Assembly: GCA_020438485.1 (NCBI GenBank)
Contig: JAGQUM010000053.1
Span: forward strand, 1-64,000
Length of the DNA: 64,000 bases
From: Thermoleophilia bacterium
GTDB lineage: Bacteria > Actinomycetota > Thermoleophilia > Miltoncostaeales > Miltoncostaeaceae
Direction of reading: 5' to 3'
The translations under genes were made by a program, and so were the position numbers. The notes beneath the pieces were generated by a model. That model ran no database searches. It was not told where the DNA came from and saw only the letters and a program-made list of their open reading frames with translations. Of the stretch, positions 17,960 to 28,060 are shown one piece after another; positions within the stretch are counted from its first letter, which is position 1; each line of letters begins with the position of its first letter.

Positions 17960-20479
17960 CTACTCGGAGGCGATCGCCTCCAGCACGTTCAGCTTCGCTG
18001 CCCGTCGCGCCGGCAGGATGGCGGCGAGCACGCCGAACAGCGCGGCGACGATCACGAACGCGATCATCGACAGCCAGGGGATCCCGATCGCGGTGAGGTC
18101 CGGGAACGCCTTCACGGCCACCACGCCGAGGAACGTCCCGACCACCAGGCCGACCAGCGCCCCGATCAGGGCCACGATGACGGCCTCCCAGCGGATCATG
18201 GCCCGCGTTCCGCGGCGGCTGAGCCCCACGGCCCGCAGCAGTCCGATCTCACGCGTGCGCTCGAACACCGACAGCGCCAGCGTGAGGATGATGCCGAACA
18301 CGGCGATGAAGATGGCCATGGCCAGCAGCAGGTAGAACATCGCGAGCAGCTGGTTGACCTGGTTGCCGATCAGGTCGATGTAGCCCTGTCGCGTGTACAC
18401 CTCGACGCTGGGGAACGAGGCTAGCGCCTTCTTCACAGCCTCCTTGGCCTCGTCCGGCGACACGCCGGGCGCAGCCTTCGCGAAGATGCCCTGGTTGCGC
18501 AGCTGGGTGGAGTTCGCGTCGATCTGCTCGTTCGACATGAAGTAGTTGCCGAACGTGCTGTCCTTGAAGATCGCCACCACCCTGCGCGGCTTCTCGCCCG
18601 TCGACGCGAACGTCATCGGCAGCATGGAACCCACCTTCAGGTTCATGCTGTCGGCGCGATCGCGCGACACCGCGACGGTGTCGGGGCTCGCCAGGTCGCC
18701 CAGCGAACCCTCCTCGACGCCGGCGTCGTACACCTCGTCGACCCGGTCGGGAACGACGCCGCTGACCCACTGCGCGCCCTTCTCGTCTCGGAAGGCCGCG
18801 GTGCGCGACACCAGCACGTCGGTGATCTGCGGAACCTTCAGCACCACGTCGTCGGCGGCGACCGTGAAGCCGCCCGATCCCTGGGCGAATGCGACCACGT
18901 CGGCGTGCAGCCGGTCCTCGATCGAGCCCACGAACGTCTTGTGCAGCGACGAGGCGAAGATGCTGACCGCCGTGACGAGCGCGACGCCGATGGTGAGCGC
19001 GGCCGCGGTCTGGGCGGTGCGGTGCGGGTGCCGCATGGCGTTGCGCCGCCCGAGCCGCAGCGGCATCCTGCCGCCCCGGGGCCCGAACAGCCGGCCGATG
19101 CCGTTCGCCAGCGGGCTCGCGACGTACTGGGTGAGCGCCGCCGCCCCGAAGAACAGGATGATGGATCCCAGCGCCAGCAGTGTGCTGCGCGGCGCCGTAT
19201 CCATGTCGCCGAACGTCCCCCACAGAACCATGGCCACGCCCGCGACAGCCATGGCGATCGCCAGCGCGATGCGCCAGCGCGACGTGGGACCGACGGGTGC
19301 CGGATGCAGCGCGGACATGGGGGACACCCGGCTCGAGCGGTACGCGGGGCCCACGGCCGACAGCAAGGTGACGAGGATGCCCACGATGAGGCCGGAGATG
19401 ATCGCGCCCGTCGTGATCACCAGCGACTGGTCGGGGAGGTCCGCGCCAACCGCGTTGAAGAGCTGCTGCAGGGCCCAGGCGACAACGATGCCGAACGCCA
19501 CGCCCAGCAGCGACGCGACGATCCCCACCATCAGAGCCTCGAGGATCACCGAGCCCATGATCTGCCGCGACGACGCGCCCTGGGCCCGCAGCAGGCCGAT
19601 CTGGCGCCCGCGCTGCGCGATGGTGATCTGGAACGCGTTGAAGATGATGAACGCGCCGACGAACAGCGCGATGCCCGCGAACACCAGCAGCACGTTGCGG
19701 AAGATGTCGATGAACGACTGGAACTGGTTCGCGACCTCCTCGTTGGCCTGCGTGGCCGTGACGGCCTCGAAGCCTGCGGGGAGCACCTTCTGCACGTCGG
19801 CGGCCAGCTTTGTGTCGCTGACGCCGGGGTCGGCCGCCACGTCCAGGGTGGCGAACCTGCCGGAGCTCGTGAACACGCGCTTGGCCGTGTCGAGGGTGAA
19901 GAACGCCAGCGTGGCGCCGCCCGCCTGGCCCGTCTTGCCGAACTTCGCGGTGCCGCTGAGGCGGTACTTGGCGGGCCCGACGTCGGTGACGACCGTGACC
20001 TCGCCGCCCACCGGAACGCCGGCCTTCTTGGCGGTCTCGGTGTCGAGGACCACCTCGTTGTTCTCGCGCGGCGGGTTGCCCTCGACCATCTGCATCGGGT
20101 TGGTGGGGCCGTCGTACCAGTTGAACCCCATCGTGGGGGCGCCCCCGCCGCCCACGGCCTTGCCCTCGGCGTCGACGACCTGCGCCTGGCCGAGGATGGT
20201 CCCCTCGGCGGCCCGCACGCCGGGGACCCGCCGGACCTTCTCCAGCACGTCCGCGGGCACGGGCTTGCGGTCCGACTCGCTCACCACCGCCTTGCCGCGC
20301 ACCTGCACCGCCGACTGCGAGTTCTCGACGTTGAAGATGTTGCTGAACGACTTGTTGATGGTGTCGGCCAGCACGATGGAGCCGGTGACGAAGCCCACGC
20401 CCAGCACGACGGCCAGGGATGTGAGAAACAACCTCAGCTTGTTGGACAGGAGGTTTCTACGCGCTTGCTTGAAGACCAT
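17960..20479 (-). CDS. FtsX/MacB-like ABC transporter permease
   Basis: The 839-aa protein has an N-terminal helix (LTSLAVVLGVGFVTGSIVL), a large extracytoplasmic domain (~55-260), a three-helix FtsX block (~265-385), a further pair of helices, a second extracytoplasmic domain (~510-690) and a final FtsX block. This two-FtsX layout is typical of actinobacterial LolCE-like exporters. The region near 440-490 (FGPRGGRMPLRLGRRNAMRH) links the halves. With the ATPase encoded 10 bases upstream it should form a mechanotransmission or lipid/peptide exporter. Confidence 0.9.
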   Translation of the reverse strand: MVFKQARRNLLSNKLRLFLTSLAVVLGVGFVTGSIVLADTINKSFSNIFNVENSQSAVQVRGKAVVSESDRKPVPADVLEKVRRVPGVRAAEGTILGQAQVVDAEGKAVGGGGAPTMGFNWYDGPTNPMQMVEGNPPRENNEVVLDTETAKKAGVPVGGEVTVVTDVGPAKYRLSGTAKFGKTGQAGGATLAFFTLDTAKRVFTSSGRFATLDVAADPGVSDTKLAADVQKVLPAGFEAVTATQANEEVANQFQSFIDIFRNVLLVFAGIALFVGAFIIFNAFQITIAQRGRQIGLLRAQGASSRQIMGSVILEALMVGIVASLLGVAFGIVVAWALQQLFNAVGADLPDQSLVITTGAIISGLIVGILVTLLSAVGPAYRSSRVSPMSALHPAPVGPTSRWRIALAIAMAVAGVAMVLWGTFGDMDTAPRSTLLALGSIILFFGAAALTQYVASPLANGIGRLFGPRGGRMPLRLGRRNAMRHPHRTAQTAAALTIGVALVTAVSIFASSLHKTFVGSIEDRLHADVVAFAQGSGGFTVAADDVVLKVPQITDVLVSRTAAFRDEKGAQWVSGVVPDRVDEVYDAGVEEGSLGDLASPDTVAVSRDRADSMNLKVGSMLPMTFASTGEKPRRVVAIFKDSTFGNYFMSNEQIDANSTQLRNQGIFAKAAPGVSPDEAKEAVKKALASFPSVEVYTRQGYIDLIGNQVNQLLAMFYLLLAMAIFIAVFGIILTLALSVFERTREIGLLRAVGLSRRGTRAMIRWEAVIVALIGALVGLVVGTFLGVVAVKAFPDLTAIGIPWLSMIAFVIVAALFGVLAAILPARRAAKLNVLEAIASE

Positions 20480-20489
20480 TGGGGCGCCC

Positions 20490-21245
20490 TCAGTCCATCG
20501 CCTTCATGCGGTCGAAGATGGCGTCCTGGGTGGGGCGCTCCATCTCGTCCACGATCTTGCCGTCCATGAGGAAGATCACGAGGTCGGCGTGGCGGGCCGC
20601 GCCGGGGTCGTGTGTGACCATGAGGATGGTCTGGCCGAACTCGTCGACGGCGCCACGCATCACCTGCAGCAGCTCGGCCGACGACCGGGAGTCGAGCTGT
20701 CCCGTGGGCTCGTCGGCGAAGATGATCTGGGGCCGGGCGACGATGGCCCGGGCGGCGGCGACGCGCTGCTGCTGGCCGCCGGACAGCTGCGAGGGGCGGT
20801 GATCCAGCCGGTCGTGGATGCGCAGGTCGGTCGTGACCTTGTCGAACCACTCCTGGTCGACGTCTCGGCCCGCGATGTCGAGCGGCAGCATGATGTTCTC
20901 GCGGGCGTCAAGCGTGGGCACCAGGTTGAACGCCTGAAAGATGAACCCGACGTTGTCGCGGCGAACCTTGGTGATGGCGTTCTCGGACAGGGCCGTGAGC
21001 TCGGTGTCGCCGATCCACGTCTGGCCCGACGTCAGCCGGTCGAGCCCCGCCATGCACTGCATCAGCGTGGACTTGCCCGAGCCCGACGGCCCCATGATCG
21101 CCGTGAACCTGCCCGCGGGGAACTCGCGGGTCACGCCGTCGAGCGCCCGCACCTCGTTGTCGCCGGTGCCGTAGAGGCGGCGGCCGTCCTCGATGCGGGC
21201 CGCGAGCCCAGGGGTCGCGGCAACGGGGGGCGCTTCGGTGGCCAT
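20490..21245 (-). CDS. MacB/LolD-family ABC ATPase
   Basis: Walker [10 protein letters not shown], signature LSGGQQQR, Walker B IIFADEPTGQLD and the H-loop VTHDP define a 251-aa MacB/LolD-type ATPase. About 20 extra N-terminal residues precede the domain. The ATG has GGAGAAG at good spacing. It is first in a two-gene operon with the FtsX-like permease and starts 147 bases after argD. TAGGTT (minus, 21305-21300) could be its -10 box. Confidence 0.92.
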   Translation of the reverse strand: MATEAPPVAATPGLAARIEDGRRLYGTGDNEVRALDGVTREFPAGRFTAIMGPSGSGKSTLMQCMAGLDRLTSGQTWIGDTELTALSENAITKVRRDNVGFIFQAFNLVPTLDARENIMLPLDIAGRDVDQEWFDKVTTDLRIHDRLDHRPSQLSGGQQQRVAAARAIVARPQIIFADEPTGQLDSRSSAELLQVMRGAVDEFGQTILMVTHDPGAARHADLVIFLMDGKIVDEMERPTQDAIFDRMKAMD

Positions 21246-21392
21246 GTCTTCTCCAGGTGACGCGTGGACCGAGGGGCCCCGCGGGGCCCGGACGGGGGCA
21301 ACCTACCGACGGCGGCGAGCGGCGCGGGTATCGGAACGGTTAATGCGGGTTGCGCACGTTGGAGGACCGCCGGAACCTGCCGGCGGGCGCGG

Positions 21393-22571
21393 CTACGAGG
21401 GCGCCAGAATCCGCCGGAGCGCCGCCACGAGACCGTCGATGTCGTCGCCGTCGATCACGAGGGGGGGCAGAAAGCGCAGCGTCCGCGGCGTGGTGTTGTT
21501 GACGAGGTAACCGGCCTGCAACATCTCGCCGACGACGTCGGCGGCCCTCGGCGTGACCAGGTCGACGCCGCACATCAGGCCCATGCCGCGGGCCTCCACG
21601 GCCAGCCCGTCGGCCACCAGGCCACGCAGCCCCTCGAGCAGGCGGGCGCCCTGCACGCGCACGTTCTGAAGCAGCGCGGGATCCTCCAGCACTCGACACG
21701 CGGCCAGCGCGGCGGCGCACGCCAGCGGGCTGCCCGCGAACGTGGAGCCGTGGTCGCCGGGCTGGAATGCCTCGTCCACGCCGGGGCGGGCGGTGACGGC
21801 GCCGATGGGCACCCCCCCGCCGAGGCTCTTGGCCAGCGTCATCACGTCCGGCGTCACCCCGAGCTGCTGGTACGAGAACAGCGACCCGGTCCGGCCCATG
21901 CCGGTCTGGATCTCGTCGAACACCAGCAGGGCGCCGTGCCGGTCGGCCAGGTCCCGTGCGAGTCGCAGCATCTCGATGGGGACCGGCTGCACCCCGATCT
22001 CCCCCTGGATGGTCTCCACGAAGATGGCGCACGTGCGCTCCGTGACGGCGTCCCGCAGGCTTGGCACGTCGCCGCGGTCGACGTGGCGCACGCCGGGCAC
22101 CACGGGCAGGAATCGCTGCTGCTTGTCCGGCTGGCCCGTGAGCGACAGCGACCCGTACGTGCGGCCGTGGAAGCCGTCCACGAGGGCCACCGCCTCGGTG
22201 CGCCCGGGCCCCGCGTGCTTACGGGCCAGCTTGAGGGCCGCCTCGTTGGCCTCCGCGCCCGAGTTGCAGAAGAACACACGCCCGCCCAGCCCGCGGTCGC
22301 GGATCCACTCGGCCAGCGCGACCATGGGCTCGGTGTAGTACAGGTTCGAGACGTTGATGAGCGTCGCCGCCTGGTCCTGGATGGCCCTGACCACGTCGGG
22401 GTGGCAGTGGCCGACGTTGATCATCCCGATGCCGGCCATGCAGTCGACGTACCGGCGCCCGTCGGCGTCGTACAGGTGCGCTCCCTCGCCGCGCACGAAC
22501 TGCACGGGCAGGCGTCCGTAGTTGTGCATCAGGGCCGCCTGCTCGCGGCGCACCAGCGTCTCGTCGATCAC
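21393..22571 (-). CDS. argD: acetylornithine aminotransferase
   Basis: A class-III PLP aminotransferase of 392 aa converts N-acetylglutamate semialdehyde to N-acetylornithine. It has the cofactor segment NSGAEANEAALKLARK, Asp in LLVFDEIQTGMGRTG and PLP lysine in TLAKSLGGG. The GTG at 22571 overlaps the argB stop (GTGA), which excludes the longer upstream frame. It is the last gene of the pheST-argCJBD run; argF and argR, which often follow in actinobacteria, are absent. Confidence 0.96.
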   Translation of the reverse strand: MIDETLVRREQAALMHNYGRLPVQFVRGEGAHLYDADGRRYVDCMAGIGMINVGHCHPDVVRAIQDQAATLINVSNLYYTEPMVALAEWIRDRGLGGRVFFCNSGAEANEAALKLARKHAGPGRTEAVALVDGFHGRTYGSLSLTGQPDKQQRFLPVVPGVRHVDRGDVPSLRDAVTERTCAIFVETIQGEIGVQPVPIEMLRLARDLADRHGALLVFDEIQTGMGRTGSLFSYQQLGVTPDVMTLAKSLGGGVPIGAVTARPGVDEAFQPGDHGSTFAGSPLACAAALAACRVLEDPALLQNVRVQGARLLEGLRGLVADGLAVEARGMGLMCGVDLVTPRAADVVGEMLQAGYLVNNTTPRTLRFLPPLVIDGDDIDGLVAALRRILAPS

Positions 22572-23440
22572 GCGGTGATCTTCGTGCCGACGCCGTCCTC
22601 CGTGAACACCTCCATCAGCGCGGAGTGCGCCACCCGCCCGTCCACAACGTGCGCAGCCCCGACGCCGTGGGCCAGCGCGTCCCGCACGGCCGCGAGCTTG
22701 GGCAGCATGCCGCCCGACACGGCGCCCGAGCTCACCATGTCCTCCAGCTCGACCAGGCGGCATTCGGAGACGATCGACCGGGGGTCGCCCGCGTCGCGCC
22801 TGATGCCCTCGACGTCGGTGAGGAAGATGACCTTGCGCGCCCCGAGCGCGCCGGCGAGGCTGCCCGCCACGGTGTCGGCGTTGATGTTGTAGCTCTGGCC
22901 CTCGTCGTCGACGCCGACCGACGCCACCACGGGCACGAAGTCGCCCAGGCGCTCGAGAACGTGCGGGTCGACGGACTCCACGCGACCCACGAACCCCAGG
23001 TCGGCGGCGTGCTCGGCGTGGGTCGCCCGGATGAGGCCGCCGTCCTCGCCCGCCAGGCCCACGGCGCGGACCCCGGCGACGTTGAGCTGGGCGACGATCT
23101 CCTTGTTGACCTTGCCCACCAGCACCATCTTGGCCAGCTCCATCGTGGCGGCGTCCGTGACCCGCAGCCCCTCCACGAACCGCACCTCAAGGCCGAGGCG
23201 CTCGGAGTAGCGCGAGATGTCGGGTCCGCCGCCGTGGACGACGACGGGGTTCATGCCCACCAGCTTCAGCAGCGCCACGTCGCGCGCGAACGACGCCTTC
23301 AGCTCGGGGGCCACCATGGCCGCCCCACCGTACTTGATGACGATGGTGTCGCCCGCGAACTCGCGGATGTACGGCAGCGCCTCGAGCAGCACGCCCACGC
23401 GCTGCTCGAGGCCCCGCAGGCGGTCCCGGTGCGGGCTCAC
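22568..23440 (-). CDS. argB: acetylglutamate kinase
   Basis: The 290-aa amino-acid kinase phosphorylates N-acetylglutamate in the second step of arginine synthesis. It shows IVIKYGGAAM, the substrate loop VVVHGGGPDIS, and NINADTVAGSLA. The N-terminal helix (HRDRLRGLEQRVGVLLEAL) suggests the hexameric, arginine-inhibited type. The GTG at 23440 overlaps the argJ stop by four bases. Confidence 0.96.
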   Translation of the reverse strand: MSPHRDRLRGLEQRVGVLLEALPYIREFAGDTIVIKYGGAAMVAPELKASFARDVALLKLVGMNPVVVHGGGPDISRYSERLGLEVRFVEGLRVTDAATMELAKMVLVGKVNKEIVAQLNVAGVRAVGLAGEDGGLIRATHAEHAADLGFVGRVESVDPHVLERLGDFVPVVASVGVDDEGQSYNINADTVAGSLAGALGARKVIFLTDVEGIRRDAGDPRSIVSECRLVELEDMVSSGAVSGGMLPKLAAVRDALAHGVGAAHVVDGRVAHSALMEVFTEDGVGTKITA

Positions 23441-24663
23441 GTGTGGTACTCCGCGTTCAGGCTCACGTACGCCTGTCCCAGGTCGCACGCCCAGAGGTCG
23501 TACGCGGCGACGCCGCGCCCCAGCCTGACGGTGATGTCGTACTCGGCCTTCTCCATGGCGGCGCCCGCGGCGGGGTCCGACAGCCCGGCCCCGTCGATGG
23601 CCACGGCCAGGTCGGCCGGAACCCCGGGCGTGCGGGCCAGCGCGGCCCCCACGGCCTGCGAGATGCGCCCCCAGTTGGGGTCCCTGCCGAACAGGGCGGT
23701 CTTGACCAGCGGCGAGTCGCCGACGGCGCGGGCGACGCGCTCGGCCTCGTCCGCGTCGCGGGCGGCCTCCACGCGCACGCGCACGGCATGCTCGGCGCCC
23801 TCACCGTCCTTGACCATCTGGATGGCGGCCCAGCGGCACACGGCGGCCAGCGCATCGCGGAACGCGGCCAGGTCCTCGCCCTCCAGGGGGTCCCCCTGGC
23901 CGTTCGCCAACACCAGCAGCGTGTCGGACGGGCTCATCTGGCCGTCGACGCTGATGCGGTTGAACGACGCGGCGGCCGCGTCGGCGGCGGCGGCCTGCAG
24001 GTCCTCGACCACGAGGGCGGCGTCCGTGGTGACGAACGCGAGCATCGTGGCCATCGTGGGGCGGATCATGCCGGCGCCCTTCGCCGCGATGCCGATGCGG
24101 ACGGCGCCGCCGGGAAGGTCGAGGGTGAACGCGCCCGTCTTCGGGGCGCGGTCGGTGGTGCAGATGGCCTCCGCGAACGCGGGCCCGCCGTCCTGCGCCA
24201 GCCCGGCGGCGGCCGCGTCGATGCCGGGCAGCGCCAGGTCGAGATCGATGCGCTCGCCGATGGTGCCCGTGCTGCACGCGGCGATCTGCTCCACGGGGAC
24301 GTCAAGGTTCTCGGCGGCGCGGGCCAGCATCGCGAGCGCGTCCTCGCGGCCCGCGGCGCCCGTGGCGGCGTTGGCCTTGCTGGCGTTGACGAGGACCGCC
24401 CGGAACGCCCGGCGGTCGCGCGTGCGGTTGAGCTTGACGGGCACGGACGGCAGCGCGTTGACGGTGTCGACGAGCGCCGCGACGTTGGGCCGTGTGCTCA
24501 TCAGGATGCCGATGTCGCGGGCGTCGCGGTCGGTCTTCGCGCCCGACGCGACGCCGGCGGCCGCGTAGCCCTCGGGCGTCGTGACGGACCCGCCCTCGGC
24601 GAGCCGCAACCCCTCGGGGGCGCCCAGCCAGTCGTCGCGCTCGATGGGCGGGAACGCGGTCAC
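23437..24663 (-). CDS. argJ: bifunctional ornithine acetyltransferase/N-acetylglutamate synthase
   Basis: This 408-aa protein recycles acetyl groups between acetylornithine and glutamate. The self-cleavage site is seen in KGAGMIRPTMATMLAF, where Thr of MATML becomes the new N-terminal nucleophile. STGTIGERI and GRDPNWGRI are also conserved. Having argJ means a cyclic pathway, so a separate argE is not needed. The GTG start overlaps the argC stop. Confidence 0.96.
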   Translation of the reverse strand: MTAFPPIERDDWLGAPEGLRLAEGGSVTTPEGYAAAGVASGAKTDRDARDIGILMSTRPNVAALVDTVNALPSVPVKLNRTRDRRAFRAVLVNASKANAATGAAGREDALAMLARAAENLDVPVEQIAACSTGTIGERIDLDLALPGIDAAAAGLAQDGGPAFAEAICTTDRAPKTGAFTLDLPGGAVRIGIAAKGAGMIRPTMATMLAFVTTDAALVVEDLQAAAADAAAASFNRISVDGQMSPSDTLLVLANGQGDPLEGEDLAAFRDALAAVCRWAAIQMVKDGEGAEHAVRVRVEAARDADEAERVARAVGDSPLVKTALFGRDPNWGRISQAVGAALARTPGVPADLAVAIDGAGLSDPAAGAAMEKAEYDITVRLGRGVAAYDLWACDLGQAYVSLNAEYHT

Positions 24664-25643
24664 AGGAGTCCCTCCGTCTCGGGGCGACCGGCCATGAGGT
24701 TGAGGTTCTGCAGCGCCTGGCCGGCGGCGCCCTTCACGATGTTGTCGATGACGCCGAACGCGATCACGCGGCCGCGCCGAGCGTCAAGCAGAGGACACAC
24801 CTGGACGTAGTTCGTGTGCTGCACCCCGCGCAGCCCCGGGGGGCGTTCCACGATCTCCACGAACGGGTGCCCGTCGTAGTGGGCGCGGTAGAGGTCCAGC
24901 AGGTCGTCCTGCGAGGCCGGCGGGTCGGTGAGCCGGGCGTAGCACGACGCCATCTCGCCGCGGTCGGCGGCTACCAGGTGCGGAGTGAACGTCACGTCAA
25001 CGCCCAGCTCCTGGGCGATCTCGGGCTCGTGGCGATGGCTGAGCACCTTGTACGGCGTGACGTTCTCGGTGACCGACGAGAAGTGCACGGCGTCGGTGGG
25101 CGTCTTGCCCGCCCCGCTGACGCCGCTCTTGGCGTCGATGACGACGTCGGAGAGGCGCCCCGCCAGGGGCAGCAGCGCGATGACCGCCGCGGTGGGATAG
25201 CAGCCCGGGTTGGCCACCAGGCGGGCCCCGCGGATGCGCTCGCGGTGGGCCTCGGGCAGGCCGTACACGGCCTCGGCCAGCAGGTCGTGACGGGAGTGGT
25301 CGAAGCCGTACCACTCGGGGTACAGCGCGGGGTCGTGCAGGCGGTGGTCGGCCGACACGTCCACGACGCGCACGCCGTTGTCGACCAGCGTCGCGACGAG
25401 TTCGGACGCGGCGGCGTGCGGGTAGCACACCGCGGCGAAGTCGCCGCGCGCCGCCAGCGCCGGGTCGGGCGATTGCAGCGCCGCCGCGACGCGGTACTGC
25501 GGATAGATGTCGACCAGGCGCGTGCCCTCATCCGAGCGCGCGGTGATGGCCCCGAGGCGGAAGTGCGGGTGGGCGTCGACGAGCGCCGCCAGCTGGGCGC
25601 CCGCGAAGCCCGCCCCGCCGAACACGTGGACGGTGGCGCTCAC
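24660..25643 (-). CDS. argC: N-acetyl-gamma-glutamyl-phosphate reductase
   Basis: The 327-aa NADPH-dependent reductase has FGGAGFAGAQLA for the dinucleotide, the catalytic cysteine in VANPGCYPTA and the histidine segment SHRHEPEIAQEL. It makes N-acetylglutamate semialdehyde for ArgD. The GTG at 25643 overlaps the pheT stop (GTGA); the longer frame upstream is out-of-frame pheT. Family N-termini begin at exactly this point. Confidence 0.96.
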   Translation of the reverse strand: MSATVHVFGGAGFAGAQLAALVDAHPHFRLGAITARSDEGTRLVDIYPQYRVAAALQSPDPALAARGDFAAVCYPHAAASELVATLVDNGVRVVDVSADHRLHDPALYPEWYGFDHSRHDLLAEAVYGLPEAHRERIRGARLVANPGCYPTAAVIALLPLAGRLSDVVIDAKSGVSGAGKTPTDAVHFSSVTENVTPYKVLSHRHEPEIAQELGVDVTFTPHLVAADRGEMASCYARLTDPPASQDDLLDLYRAHYDGHPFVEIVERPPGLRGVQHTNYVQVCPLLDARRGRVIAFGVIDNIVKGAAGQALQNLNLMAGRPETEGLL

Positions 25644-28060
25644 CTCGGCTCGGCCCCGTGCTCGGCGGCCAGGGCGTCGCGCACCGCGGCGGCGGCGGCG
25701 GCGATCTCGTCGTCGGTGAGGGTCCGGCCGGGGTCGGCGATGGTGAGGCGCAGCGCCAGGCTGACCCTGCCCTCCCCCACCTGGGCGCCCTCGTAGCGGT
25801 CGAACACGGCGGCGTCGCGCACCAGCGGTGCCCCGGCGGTGCGGGCCGTGGCCACCAGTGCGGCCGCGGGCGTGGCGCGGCCGACGACGACCGCCAGGTC
25901 GCGCGTGGACACCGGCACGCTCAGCAGGTCCTCGTATTGCGCGGCGCCGGAGGGTGCGGCGGCCCGGAGCCCGGCAAGGTCCAGCACGACGGCCGTGGCG
26001 GGCCCGGTGACGTCGAAGTTCGCGAGCACGCGCGGGTGCACCTCGCCCACCCAGCCCACGGTGACGTCGCCCGCGGCCAGGCGCGCCTGGCGCACGGGGT
26101 GGAAGTACGGCGCGGCGTTGGGCGCGGCGTCGGGCCGCACGCCGGCCACGCGGCACAGCGCGTTCGCGACGCCCAGCGCGTGGAACACGTCGTTGTCGCC
26201 CGGGTCGCCGCGCCAGTGCTCGCGCACCGGGGGACCGAACATCAGCGCGGCCAGGAACTCGCGCTCGTCGGCCAGGTCGCCGGCGGGCGCGTACGTGCGG
26301 CCCACCTCGAACAGGCCGCCGGTCATGCGCTGGTGGCGTTGGTTGCGGGCCGCGGCGCGCAGCAGGCCGGGCAGCATCGATCGGCGCATCACGGCCATCT
26401 CCTCGGAGATGGGGTTCGCGAGCGTCAGGACGTCGCGGCGCGGGTCGTCGGCGGCCATCCGCATCAGGTCGGCGTCGGCCTCGGGCACGAAGCGGTACGT
26501 CACGGCCTCGTGCAGGCCCAGGTCGGCGGCGCGGCGGGTGAGGCGGCGGGCCAGCGCCTGGGCGGGCGTGCGGCGGCCGTCTCCCACGAGGCGCGGCAGT
26601 AGCACGGGGACGTCGGCGTAGCCGTGTATGCGCCCGACCTCCTCGATGAGGTCGGCCTCGCGGGTGACGTCGTCGCGGCGCTCGAACGGCACGGTGACGT
26701 CGAGGCCGCCGGGCGCGTCGGCGACGCCGAAGCCCAGGCGGGTGAGCGTCTCGCGCGCCTCGGCCACCGGGATGTCGATGCCCAGCACGGCATTCGTGCG
26801 GGCGGTGCGCACGCGGATCGTCGCGGGCGCGGGCGGCGGCGCGGCGAGCGTGTCCAGCGTGCCGGGCACCATGCGGGCGCCGCACAGCTCCACCAGCAGG
26901 CGGCTGGCGATGCGCAGGGCCCGCTCGGGCAGCTCCACCGGCAGGCCCTTCTCGAACCGGCCGCTCGACTCCGACCGCAGGCCCAGCGCGAGCGACGTGC
27001 GCAGGATGGTGGGCCCGTCGAACGCGGCGGCCTCCAGCAGCAGGCGCGTCGTGCCGTCGTTCACCTCGACGTCCTCGGCGCCCATGATGCCGGCGATGAC
27101 GCACGGGCGCTCGGCATCGCAGATGGCCAGCATGTCGGGGCTGAGCGCGCGCCTCTGGCCGTCCAGGGTCGTGACCGGCTCGCCGTCTCCGGCGCGGCGC
27201 ACCACCACGGCGGGGCCCGCCATGCGGTCGAGGTCGAACGCGTGCAGCGGCTGGCCCGTGAGCAGCATCACGTAGTTCGTGACGTCCACGACGTTGCTGA
27301 TGGGCCGCATGCCGGCGGCCGCGAGGCGCGCCTGCATCCACGCGGGCGACGGGCCCACGGTGACGCCGGTGAAGGCGCGCGCCATGTACCGGGGGCACAG
27401 GTCCGGGGCCTCGACGGTGAGCGTCACCAGGTCACCCACCTCGCCGTCGCCGTCGGCGGGCGGGTCGGAGTCGTCGAGCGGGGCCAGCGGCGCCCCGGTG
27501 ACGGCGTGCACCTCGCGAGCCACCCCGTACACGCCCAGGCAGTCGGGGCGGTTCGACGTGATCTCCAGGTCGAGCACGGTCTCGACGATGGGCAGCACGT
27601 CGGACAGGCGGGTACCGGGCGGCGCGTCGGTGTCGAGCTCCACGATGCCACCGCCGTCGCCGGGCAGGCCCAGCTCGGTCTCGCTGCACAGCATGCCGCT
27701 GCTCTCGACGCCGCGCAGCGTGACGGTGCCCAGCGGCTCGCGGCCGGGCAGCACGGCGCCGGGCAGGGCGACGGCCACCGTCAGGCCCGCGCGCGCATTC
27801 GGCGCGCCGCACACGATCCGGCGGGGGGATTCCTCGCCGACGTCAACGCGGCACACGCGCAGGCGGTCGGCGTTCGGGTGCTGCTCGGCCTCGAGCACGC
27901 GCCCCACGCGGAAGTGGTCGAGGTTTCCGCCCGCCGCGGGCACGCGCAGCGCCTCGACGTCTTCCACGGCCGTGCCACTGTCGGCCAGCCTCTCGGCCAG
28001 GTCGTCGGGCCCGAGGCCGTGGTCGACGTACTCGGCCAGCCACCCCAGCGGCAGCCTCAC
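25640..28060 (-). CDS. pheT: phenylalanyl-tRNA synthetase beta subunit
   Basis: The 806-aa subunit begins VRLPLGWLAEYVDHGL, as the family does. A tRNA-binding OB-fold follows (~45-150), then B3/B4 editing domains (~200-390, EITSNRPDCLGVYGVAREV), B5 (~400-470), a catalytic-like core and the C-terminal anticodon-binding FDX domain (VPVSTRDLAVVV). It pairs with PheS in an alpha2-beta2 enzyme charging tRNA-Phe. The GTG at 28060 overlaps the pheS stop by four bases. Confidence 0.97.
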   Translation of the reverse strand: MRLPLGWLAEYVDHGLGPDDLAERLADSGTAVEDVEALRVPAAGGNLDHFRVGRVLEAEQHPNADRLRVCRVDVGEESPRRIVCGAPNARAGLTVAVALPGAVLPGREPLGTVTLRGVESSGMLCSETELGLPGDGGGIVELDTDAPPGTRLSDVLPIVETVLDLEITSNRPDCLGVYGVAREVHAVTGAPLAPLDDSDPPADGDGEVGDLVTLTVEAPDLCPRYMARAFTGVTVGPSPAWMQARLAAAGMRPISNVVDVTNYVMLLTGQPLHAFDLDRMAGPAVVVRRAGDGEPVTTLDGQRRALSPDMLAICDAERPCVIAGIMGAEDVEVNDGTTRLLLEAAAFDGPTILRTSLALGLRSESSGRFEKGLPVELPERALRIASRLLVELCGARMVPGTLDTLAAPPPAPATIRVRTARTNAVLGIDIPVAEARETLTRLGFGVADAPGGLDVTVPFERRDDVTREADLIEEVGRIHGYADVPVLLPRLVGDGRRTPAQALARRLTRRAADLGLHEAVTYRFVPEADADLMRMAADDPRRDVLTLANPISEEMAVMRRSMLPGLLRAAARNQRHQRMTGGLFEVGRTYAPAGDLADEREFLAALMFGPPVREHWRGDPGDNDVFHALGVANALCRVAGVRPDAAPNAAPYFHPVRQARLAAGDVTVGWVGEVHPRVLANFDVTGPATAVVLDLAGLRAAAPSGAAQYEDLLSVPVSTRDLAVVVGRATPAAALVATARTAGAPLVRDAAVFDRYEGAQVGEGRVSLALRLTIADPGRTLTDDEIAAAAAAVRDALAAEHGAEPR

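Noticed and set aside
24660-27398. 912-codon minus-strand frame spanning pheT and argC
   Set aside because: The N-terminal two thirds are out-of-frame pheT; only the C-terminal 327 codons (argC) are coding, from the GTG overlapping the pheT stop.
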